Assembly (NCBI GenBank): GCA_026770585.1
Contig: MU646870.1
Location: forward strand, 284,927-296,035
Length of the DNA: 11,109 nucleotides
Source: Baffinella frigidus
Taxonomy: Eukaryota > Cryptophyceae > Cryptomonadales > Baffinellaceae
Direction: 5' to 3'
Part shown: positions 1 to 5,692 of the stretch, one piece after another
Layout: every line of letters starts with the position of its first letter
Position numbering within the stretch: position 1 is the first letter of the stretch
The notes under the pieces: generated by a model
Database searches by the model: none
Seen by the model: only the letters and a program-made list of their open reading frames with translations
What the model was told of the DNA's origin: nothing
Translations under genes and position numbers: made by a program

Positions 1-2
1 AT

Positions 3-40
3 GTAACGGAGGTTCACGTCCCATTCGAAACTTCCGTTAC
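3..40 (+). repeat. Hairpin at the LTR 5' terminus
   Basis: GTAACGGA (3-10) is the exact reverse complement of TCCGTTAC (33-40). The stem extends to about 12 pairs (3-14 with 29-40) with one G-T wobble. The LTR terminal motif TGTAA is therefore repeated inverted inside the first 40 bases and again at the LTR end (TTACA, 634-638). Integrase binds LTR ends, so this could matter for end recognition; that is inference. Confidence 0.7.
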
Positions 41-60
41 TAAGTGGATAGCCTGTGTCC

Positions 61-101
61 CCCCCTCTGGGGGATTGGGATCCTATCCCCTACGTACCGT
101 A
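61..101 (+). repeat. Three short consecutive hairpins in the LTR
   Basis: CCCCC (61-65) pairs with GGGGG (69-73). GGGAT (77-81) pairs with ATCCC (85-89). TACG (91-94) pairs with CGTA (98-101). Each loop is 3 bases. They follow directly on the terminal hairpin and lead into the large nested hairpin at 112-170. Each is short alone; the series is what stands out. Confidence 0.5.
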
Positions 102-111
102 GAGGGCGATC

Positions 112-170
112 CTTGGTACCCGAAGTGTTGGGGGATCCTACGATCCCCCTCTCCTCTTTCGGGTACCAAG
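112..170 (+). repeat. Large nested hairpin in the LTR (unit A of a diverged repeat)
   Basis: The outer arms are a perfect 13-bp inverted repeat, CTTGGTACCCGAA (112-124) and TTCGGGTACCAAG (158-170). Inside them GGGGGATC (130-137) pairs with GATCCCCC (142-149) around a 4-base loop. The core GGATC-NN-ACGATC recurs at 341-353 and 401-413, so this is one of three diverged copies that each keep the ability to pair. Possible roles are RNA structure in the transcript, protein binding at the promoter, or a poly(A)/termination structure. The sequence does not say which. Confidence 0.75.
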
Positions 171-222
171 TATCCCTATATGCCCCCGGGTGGTTAGGAT
201 ATACAATCCCTCATCACCTAGG

Positions 223-285
223 GGTATCTAGGAATACCGCCCCTTTAAGATAAGTTGGCCACCCTTATCTCCCCCTCCGGGAGAT
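223..285 (+). repeat. Two small hairpins in the LTR
   Basis: GGTAT (223-227) pairs with ATACC (234-238), and ATCTCCC (267-273) pairs with GGGAGAT (279-285). They lie between repeat units A and B and continue the chain of hairpins. Confidence 0.5.
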
Positions 286-325
286 TCGGGTTCCGCCTCA
301 CATGTGCCACAGATGCGACCTACGT

Positions 326-421
326 ACTCGAAGCGTTGGGGGATCTCACGATCTCCCCTCTCTTCGAGTCCTAGGAGTCCCTACGTACCCGAGGCGGAGA
401 GGATCCCACGATCTCTCTCCG
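326..421 (+). repeat. Paired diverged hairpin repeats (units B and C) in the LTR
   Basis: Unit B has outer arms ACTCGAAG (326-333) and CTTCGAGT (362-369), with GGGGGATC (338-345) facing GATCTCCCC (350-358). Unit C has CGGAGAG-GATC (395-405) facing GATC-T-CTCTCCG (410-421). The cores are 60 bases apart and share GGATC-NN-ACGATC with unit A. The flanks also match: CTACGTACTCGAAG before B, CTACGTACCCGAGG before C, GGTACCCGAAG before A. Arm sequences differ between units (G runs against C runs in A and B, GGAGAG against CTCTCC in C) yet stay complementary. This looks like selection for structure rather than chance. Confidence 0.7.
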
Positions 422-453
422 TCCCTGATACTAGGGGAATGCACGCTACCTCG

Positions 454-548
454 AGAGGCCTTTTGAGCCTCTTCCCAACCATTGCGAGTTGGGTCCTTTT
501 TCCTCTGTAAGAGGGGTAAATCGGATTAGTCAACCGATTTGTCCCCTC
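454..548 (+). repeat. Three hairpins in the 3' part of the LTR
   Basis: AGAGGC (454-459) pairs with GCCTCT (467-472). CCCAAC (474-479) pairs with GTTGGG (488-493), followed by CCTTTTTCC. GAGGGG-AAATCGG (511-524, one base between the two parts) pairs with CCGATTT-CCCCTC (534-548, two bases between the parts), a 13-pair stem with a small internal loop. This region would be R/U5 in the transcript, so leader structure or 3'-end formation is possible. Beyond about 548 to 638 I see no clear element. Confidence 0.6.
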
Positions 549-639
549 ATCCCAGATCGTGAATGCAGAACAGAGCTGCTCTTCAGGGTGCCCGCGTCGC
601 TTGCCTACAGTAGCAGGGCGACGCCGCACTCCATTACAT

Positions 640-660
640 TGGTGCGCTGACCGTGGATCC
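640..660 (+). promoter_or_regulatory. Primer-binding site (PBS) for a host tRNA
   Basis: TGGTGCGCTGACCGTGGAT begins one base after the LTR. Its reverse complement has exactly the layout of a tRNA 3' end: CCA, discriminator A, a 7-base acceptor strand TCAGCGC, a 5-base T-stem strand CACGG, then the T-loop end GATC. The match with tRNA geometry therefore covers about 20 bases. Reverse transcription of minus-strand strong-stop DNA would begin here. I cannot name the tRNA: the common initiator-Met PBS of plants and yeast (TGGTA...) is not present, and the 5' acceptor strand of the primer should read GCGCTGA. Confidence 0.8.
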
Positions 661-712
661 CTTCCCCGACGACATACGGGCAAGACTCCTCGCTGAGGAC
701 AAACACGACTTC

Positions 713-3700
713 ATGATCGAATATTGCCGTGGCCGGACGAGCCAAAGGGTCCTCCAAGACTACACGGTGTTGATCGACGGAAAGGTGTGGCACTGGCAGT
801 CCATCCGACCGGGCGAAGTGGGGTCGGAGGAACACCTGAACGCTACCTCCGCAGACATGGTGTTCCTCCAACCTTCCGACCGCAACGTGGATCTACAATG
901 TCATCGTCTTAAATCCAAGATTCGCCGCGTGATTGACGACCTGCACAACGCCATGATGCACTTGGAAACCAACGACGCCTTGTTGGCTATCCCGGCCGTT
1001 TTTCGGGCCTACCAGACACGAAAGGCATCACAGCTTCACCGCCAAATGGAGAGCGCTGATTGGATTCGCAAATTCCTCGAACTTCTCCATGACGAAGGGC
1101 GAACGGATCCTGTGAGCTTTCCTTACGCCCGCGCATCTCTGCGCCTGAAGCTTATGCGACCCGACATCCCAGACGGCACCAGAAACCATCATGGATATCG
1201 GCAAATGGCACGCAAGCCTAACGGCATGTTCTACACGGAGGCCGAACAGCAACACCATGCACGACACCTGCGCCGTCGTCAAGCTCGCGCCGAAAGCCAG
1301 CGCCTCGCCAAGGAAAATGGGGAGGTGAATTACGTGTTGGATTGGAAGTCGGTGCGTGAACTCTCCTGTGTCAACACCTTGGAGCACTTCATCGCGTACA
1401 ACAAAACGCAATGCGAGTACTACGGCATGGCTGCTCCGCTGAGCACCACGCCCGAACACCTGCGCGAAGTCCCTGGCTATCTCAGCATCAACATCAACGA
1501 CGAACAGCTCGTCTTGCACGGAGTGTGGTACTGCAAATCGTACACCGACAATGTGATCGTGGTCGCCCACCTCGTCGTGGCCACAAATTGGTGGATCGAC
1601 CGCCTCAGCGGATTCCTGGTTGGACCCACCGTCGGGACCAAATACCACCTGACAGAATTCACGGACGCCCACGCCGTGGGGTTCGAATACGCAGTGCACG
1701 ACCAACATTACGTCTGGGTCCTGAACGTCAAGCGTGGCGTGAATATGGGTACCACGAGTTCCAACGAACTGCTCGTGACTCAGCCACCTCTGTCAACCGG
1801 CGTGTGGGGGGCCGCGACGTTCCCTATTCTCGGTGAGAACCTGTCCGTCAATCTTCGCTTGCGCGCGGTGGCCTCCGATCTGACCACCAGCGACATCTTG
1901 GCGTTCCTCAAGACTCACACGCAGCCTTCGACAAGAGAGCTACCCTACCAGACGCTGGCCGGCTTCTTGGAACAGCCGTCGGTGCGTACCGTCAACCCCC
2001 AATCGGTCCAGGATCGGGAGGCACTAGCAGTCGCGTGCACAAGACCTGACGTCTCCCTCGACGATGAGGAACCCCGTCTTTGGTCGATACGCCACCCTTC
2101 GGTGTGGCGCCCATCGCCAGATACGATGGCGTGGCGCCAAAACTCCAACCTGGACCCGCTGGGCTGCGCACAACGCGCTCGGGGAACCGCTATCCTGCCC
2201 AACCTGAACACGCCGGAAACGTTTCTGGTGACAGCCCAGAACCCGGACACCAATCAGAGTGATGACAGGATTAACGCGGCACTCTCGGGCGACCAGAACG
2301 CCTACCTCGACAACCACCTGGCAGAGTACCTGGGTCTCCTCGTAGCGACCCGGCCTACACCTCTGATGCTCATCACCGAGGCGTCAGTGAACGGCCAACC
2401 CGGGACGGTGTGGACAATCACCGGGACTGCGAAAATCACGGTTTCCCGCCCGCGCATCCGCACCACGACGTATACGTGCTTGGTTTTCGAGAAAGGCCGC
2501 AGCCGCGGCCATGGACCGCCGCTGTTCCTCCCGGAACCACCGATCGACGATGTTCGCCGCCGTGAACCGGCCTACGACCGTCCACGCCCACGTCAGCCGG
2601 TGAATAACCGACTCGGGGAGCGTCCCCCTGCCGATGGCCGCGGGGACCGCCGCGTGTACCGACGAGCGGGAGCTGCGGAACCCAGGGACCAGCAGCAGGG
2701 TGTGGATCCGCCTGGGACTCGCAGAGGCATTACTCTCGCACCCGCGGTTGACAGTGCCGACACCGGCACCTTCGAGCGTCTGCCCTCTTGTGTTGGGACG
2801 GCAACGGTCTTTTCCACGCCATTGCCCCCGGTTTGGACAACTCTATCCGGCCCGGTTGAGTTCGCCAAGGCGTTCACCTGCACTCCGTGCGGCAAACGGG
2901 TGCAAGTGTCACACGAGACTCCCTGCGTGGCTGCACCTCTCCACACGTCCGTTCACTGCCCTCGCGTACCAGACGTTGCCGCGGCACCGCAATACATCCC
3001 TGTCGCGAACCCCGTGCCGCCCCCACGACGCCGCCCTCACGGCCGACGGGCGTCCCGCGGCGTCAGGATCCACGAGTCTTGGGCTGCCTCTGCTCTCTAC
3101 TGGTTGGGAACTGTCCTCATGTCAGCCTTCCTGCGTCCCTCCGCCTATGTCTGGTGGGGCCTGCGTTCTGCGCTCACCCGCTCATGGACCGCGACCTTCG
3201 GTACCACCAGCCGCCGGTGGTCTCAACCGCGTGGTGGCATCTCGCACCGAAGCACGACCGCGAGTCATCGCCCCCGTTTGGGCCCCATGTTCCCGCACTA
3301 TGCAGCGCCCGTGAGTGCCCGCGACCCGGGGTCCTTTCGTCCCACGGGTCCGCTCTCTCCTCGCGTCCGTTCTAGGGACGACCTCTCGCCCCCTTCACGC
3401 TACCAGCAAGTCGCGGGTGACGATCGGCCTTTCCACGTTCTTCACTCCATGCGCGATGGTCGTTTCTTGAGCTCCGAGGACCTTCTCCCGTACTTCCCGG
3501 GAGCGTACGCGCGTCGACACTCACCACTCGCCCGGTCGAGACCCCCGTCGCCGCCCTTGACGCACGCCGCTGCCCGACCTGAGCGACCGTTGCGCGACGC
3601 TGAATACTACCGGGAAGCCTTCGTCGACCGAGATGTTGGTCCACGAGTCGTCCACCGGCAGCCGGGACAATCTGCGCTGCGCGGCCCACCCGCGGCCGAA

Positions 3701-4396
3701 CGTTTCGACCGCGCCCGTATCGTCTCGGCGGCGGAACAGTCCCTCCGCTTCCAACGCGAAACCGAACCACGTTGGGCCCCGCCTCGGCGTCTCGTCTCCC
3801 GGTACGACACGCGACACGCACCTTTCGACACTGATGAGGAAGTCGGTTCCAACAACCGACCACGCCCTGCCTCGCTCCCTTCCGAGAGTGTCGAACCGTC
3901 GCCCTCCCGACTGCGTCGACAAAATACTGCCGCGACCGCACCGCCAGCGGTGGCAGCAGAGTCCATGTCCTCAGTACACGCCCCAGTCCCTGGTCCGAGT
4001 CTTCGCCTCTCCAAGACGATCGCGGGACTGTCGAGGCTGAACGCCGATTGCGAACACCTCGTTGAGAATTTGAGAGAGTGGGAAATAGAGGACCTACAGC
4101 TGCCAGAAATCGACGACGTTGCGTTGGGTCCGCCTCTGCGTGAAGACCTCCCCAGGGGAGGTCTGGTCCATCTTCGCACGCTATTCGCCAGCATCTCGGT
4201 TCCCGGACAACGTCCTGTGCAGTCGCCACGCCCTGGCTCGCGACGCCATCATCTGCACAACGGACCTGCAACCAACCATCCACCTGCATGGTTGGGTGTT
4301 TGCCCTCGAATCGAGACCGTACGAAGATGGCACAGCGTTATTCCTTCGCTTTCCTCTCGAGCAAGGCACCTCCGAGTTTCGGCACCTCCCTCCTGA
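713..4396 (+). CDS. ORF1: large unknown protein encoded between PBS and gag
   Basis: This frame is open from 614; the first ATG is at 713, giving 1227 codons (a GTG at 653 lies within the PBS and is a poor start). I do not recognise the protein. From 713 to about 2500 it looks like a globular, mixed alpha/beta protein with many Trp and Tyr. About 2520-2790 is Arg/Pro-rich. A Cys-X2-Cys-X7-His-X3-Cys motif lies at residues 723-738 (2879-2926), a possible zinc site. A hydrophobic stretch with several Trp/Tyr spans residues 790-818, perhaps a membrane or amphipathic segment. A Ser/Arg/Pro-rich part follows. A helical, acidic segment with repeated Leu lies near 4005-4120. From about 4150 to the TGA at 4396 this frame loses protein character (Arg/Pro/Ser/His-rich) while the +1 frame gains it, so translation probably moves into ORF2. 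Its position upstream of gag is unusual for Ty3/gypsy. Confidence 0.75.
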   Translation: MIEYCRGRTSQRVLQDYTVLIDGKVWHWQSIRPGEVGSEEHLNATSADMVFLQPSDRNVDLQCHRLKSKIRRVIDDLHNAMMHLETNDALLAIPAVFRAYQTRKASQLHRQMESADWIRKFLELLHDEGRTDPVSFPYARASLRLKLMRPDIPDGTRNHHGYRQMARKPNGMFYTEAEQQHHARHLRRRQARAESQRLAKENGEVNYVLDWKSVRELSCVNTLEHFIAYNKTQCEYYGMAAPLSTTPEHLREVPGYLSININDEQLVLHGVWYCKSYTDNVIVVAHLVVATNWWIDRLSGFLVGPTVGTKYHLTEFTDAHAVGFEYAVHDQHYVWVLNVKRGVNMGTTSSNELLVTQPPLSTGVWGAATFPILGENLSVNLRLRAVASDLTTSDILAFLKTHTQPSTRELPYQTLAGFLEQPSVRTVNPQSVQDREALAVACTRPDVSLDDEEPRLWSIRHPSVWRPSPDTMAWRQNSNLDPLGCAQRARGTAILPNLNTPETFLVTAQNPDTNQSDDRINAALSGDQNAYLDNHLAEYLGLLVATRPTPLMLITEASVNGQPGTVWTITGTAKITVSRPRIRTTTYTCLVFEKGRSRGHGPPLFLPEPPIDDVRRREPAYDRPRPRQPVNNRLGERPPADGRGDRRVYRRAGAAEPRDQQQGVDPPGTRRGITLAPAVDSADTGTFERLPSCVGTATVFSTPLPPVWTTLSGPVEFAKAFTCTPCGKRVQVSHETPCVAAPLHTSVHCPRVPDVAAAPQYIPVANPVPPPRRRPHGRRASRGVRIHESWAASALYWLGTVLMSAFLRPSAYVWWGLRSALTRSWTATFGTTSRRWSQPRGGISHRSTTASHRPRLGPMFPHYAAPVSARDPGSFRPTGPLSPRVRSRDDLSPPSRYQQVAGDDRPFHVLHSMRDGRFLSSEDLLPYFPGAYARRHSPLARSRPPSPPLTHAAARPERPLRDAEYYREAFVDRDVGPRVVHRQPGQSALRGPPAAERFDRARIVSAAEQSLRFQRETEPRWAPPRRLVSRYDTRHAPFDTDEEVGSNNRPRPASLPSESVEPSPSRLRRQNTAATAPPAVAAESMSSVHAPVPGPSLRLSKTIAGLSRLNADCEHLVENLREWEIEDLQLPEIDDVALGPPLREDLPRGGLVHLRTLFASISVPGQRPVQSPRPGSRRHHLHNGPATNHPPAWLGVCPRIETVRRWHSVIPSLSSRARHLRVSAPPS

Positions 4397-5522
4397 CGCC
4401 ACCATCTCGCGTGAAAGACAGGCAACGTTCTGGCCAAGCTCCCACGCCCTGAGCTACGCAACCTTGGATCACGATTCCGCCCCGCGAATCCTGAGGGAGG
4501 CCGACATCTCCGACGAGGCCATGTCCCGCTGGGTATCTTCGCACCTGCCCGGCGCGTGGGACGACGGCATGGCCCGATGGAAGCTCATGGCATTGGCGCA
4601 CGTACGCGAACACTGGCACCTACCGACAGTCGACCTGCTCCTGTTCGATACAGCTTCCGACGAGGACGAGCCCCCCGATGCCCCGGGCTACCTCGCCTGG
4701 AAAAGACATGTGACTTCGCTGGACCGCGTTTGGAGATACCCACGCGTCCCAGTGCACATCGCGTCGCAACCGGGTCCGGCACCCAACCCTGGCCTCGAGA
4801 GCACTACACATGTCAACGCGTCCGTCGACATCATGGCTCCGTTCCCCCTGATGTCCCGATCCTTTGCACTTCGCGCACGGATCGACCTCCGCGCTCTGGA
4901 CACTACGGAAGCGGGCTTTCTTTTCGAACTACGCCCTGGCCTCGGACGAATGCACCAGCTGGGGTCCCCTGCCCACCGCACTCGGTATTGGGGACTGGGC
5001 TTCACCACCGTACGCTGCAATTTCGGCGGAGTCTCCGCCGACCACTGGGTCTCCGTCCGCATCATGGTCTTCGAAGACCGAGCCCTTGATCGCAGATCTT
5101 GCGTCGACGTCATCTTCCACCGTACCCTCATGGAAGAACTGTCGCACAACTTGGTTCCCAAGATGGGCTCCGACCCTATGTCCATATCTTTTTCTCGCAG
5201 CGCGGGCTATGACTCCCACATGACTCTGGTCGCGGCAGACTCACCCACTCTCGTTACCCATGGATCCCCGCCAACCACGCCTGCGAGCACGGGGGGGCAC
5301 CCCCCCCCTCCTGGGGGGGCCCTGTCGTACAATAATCCTCCCAGCGAGAGGAGCCGCTGGTGCACCCGGAGGCGCTCGGGCCGGCGAAGTGGGGTCCCTA
5401 ACCGCCTGGTTTTGACGACGCTTCACCGATGTCAGCCAAGGACGCCTGCGCGCTGGGTCACCCCACGGCGGGTAGTGGTGACTCGACCCCTACGACGAAC
5501 GTCAAAACGCCCTGCAGGGTAG
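4089..5522 (+). CDS. ORF2: unknown protein, probably expressed by +1 frameshift from ORF1
   Basis: The frame opens after TAG at 4086-4088 and ends at TAG 5520-5522. It is +1 relative to ORF1 and overlaps it by 308 bases. Protein-like sequence starts near 4150, but the first ATG is at 4521, so about 120 plausible codons precede any ATG. That argues for entry by frameshift (or splicing) rather than a separate start. I do not recognise the protein. About 4200-4850 has mixed composition with an acidic DEDEPPD patch near 4659. About 4857-5225 alternates hydrophobic and polar residues with several Trp, suggesting a beta-rich domain; a concanavalin A/laminin-G-like fold is only a guess. After about 5290 the frame runs into G/C homopolymers and turns Arg-rich, so the true C-terminus may lie near 5290-5340 rather than 5522. 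Confidence 0.6.
   Translation, partial: RTYSCQKSTTLRWVRLCVKTSPGEVWSIFARYSPASRFPDNVLCSRHALARDAIICTTDLQPTIHLHGWVFALESRPYEDGTALFLRFPLEQGTSEFRHLPPDATISRERQATFWPSSHALSYATLDHDSAPRILREADISDEAMSRWVSSHLPGAWDDGMARWKLMALAHVREHWHLPTVDLLLFDTASDEDEPPDAPGYLAWKRHVTSLDRVWRYPRVPVHIASQPGPAPNPGLESTTHVNASVDIMAPFPLMSRSFALRARIDLRALDTTEAGFLFELRPGLGRMHQLGSPAHRTRYWGLGFTTVRCNFGGVSADHWVSVRIMVFEDRALDRRSCVDVIFHRTLMEELSHNLVPKMGSDPMSISFSRSAGYDSHMTLVAADSPTLVTHGSPPTTPASTGGHPPPPGGALSYNNPPSERSRWCTRRRSGRRSGVPNRLVLTTLHRCQPRTPARWVTPRRVVVTRPLRRTSKRPAG
4144..4164 (+). repeat. Perfect inverted repeat at the ORF1/ORF2 frame change
   Basis: AGACCTCCCC (4144-4153) and GGGGAGGTCT (4155-4164) are exact reverse complements with a single A between them. 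In the ORF1 frame this reads GAC CTC CCC AGG GGA. A +1 slip after CCC (4151-4153), skipping the central A, would give GGG GAG GTC in the ORF2 frame. The element sits in the short interval where protein character changes frame. It may be a recoding signal, or a strong hairpin that caused a one-base sequencing or assembly error. Confidence 0.6.
5289..5325 (+). repeat. G7 / C9 / G7 homopolymer cluster with hairpin potential
   Basis: A run of 7 G (5291-5297), then 9 C (5300-5308), then 7 G (5313-5319). The C run can pair with the second G run around the loop TCCT (5309-5312). It lies at the point where ORF2 stops looking like protein. Such runs are prone to polymerase slippage and to assembly error, so the frame downstream is uncertain. 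The stretch 5326-5428 that follows has an AT-richer patch (ACAATAAT, 5329-5336) and no recognisable gene. Confidence 0.7.
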
Positions 5523-5692
5523 CCCAAATCTGGCAGATCACGACTCTGCCCGAGCTTCTGCCCCCACTATCACCAATCGTCAACCCTCCTCCAAGAGGCT
5601 CTGTCGAAGGGCTCGTGGCTACCACCTCTCGCCACACGACTCCAGGTTTGGACTCTGGAGACGACCAACGCCACCCAAGGGGTGCGAACTAG
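5429..5692 (+). CDS. Short Pro/Thr/Ser-rich ORF, possible true N-terminus of Gag
   Basis: ATG at 5429 opens 87 codons ending at TAG 5690-5692. The frame is open from the TAA at 5399-5401. The product is Pro/Thr/Ser-rich, like the N-terminal part of the following Gag, and has no recognised domain. It overlaps the open frame of gag, which is +1 relative to it. Gag itself has no ATG until about 6291, so this ORF could supply the start codon if ribosomes shift +1 near its end. At the end the sequence is GCG AAC TAG G: pausing at TAG and moving +1 would read AGG in the gag frame, a layout like stop-codon-dependent +1 shifts of antizyme and Euplotes genes. It could also be a chance ORF: the gag frame across 5523-5680 is likewise plausible as protein. 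Confidence 0.45.
   Translation: MSAKDACALGHPTAGSGDSTPTTNVKTPCRVAQIWQITTLPELLPPLSPIVNPPPRGSVEGLVATTSRHTTPGLDSGDDQRHPRGAN

Larger units (their letters stand above)
2..638 (+). mobile_element. 5' long terminal repeat (LTR) of a Ty3/gypsy-like retrotransposon
   Basis: The segment starts TGTAA and ends TTACA, the TG...CA ends and short inverted repeat typical of LTRs. A primer-binding site starts one base after the end (640) and a gag-protease-pol series follows, which fixes the identity. The length, 637 bp, is ordinary for an LTR. No ORF here looks like a gene; the short open frames are low-complexity. The LTR should carry the promoter and poly(A) signal, but I see no good TATA box. The nearest candidates are CTATATG at 176-182 and GGATATAC at 197-204. 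Most of the LTR folds into consecutive hairpins (separate entries). The 3' LTR is outside the window, so the ends rest on terminal motifs and primer-site position only. Base 1 may be flanking DNA or target-site duplication. Confidence 0.85.

Noticed and set aside
44-510. Small ORFs in the LTR (44-253, 304-510)
   Set aside because: They run through hairpin repeats, have odd composition and no motif.
653-655. GTG as start of ORF1
   Set aside because: It lies within the primer-binding site and non-AUG starts are rare in eukaryotes; ATG at 713 is in the same frame.
1028-1708. 226-codon antisense ORF opposite ORF1
   Set aside because: Shadow of ORF1; no recognisable domain or independent signal.
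2634-3375. Two overlapping + strand ORFs (2634-3314, 2887-3375) that could mean frame changes inside ORF1
   Set aside because: The ORF1 frame stays open and coherent through this region and into clear protein sequence after 3400; the others are Pro/Ser/Arg-rich shadows. Not fully excluded.
3372-4289. 305-codon antisense ORF opposite ORF1
   Set aside because: Arg/Gly/Val-rich, no protein motif, and the sense frame here has better protein character.
5384-5397. 14-base match GGCGAAGTGGGGTC with 812-825 in ORF1
   Set aside because: One 14-mer match is expected fairly often by chance in an 11-kb GC-rich window, and the flanks do not match.
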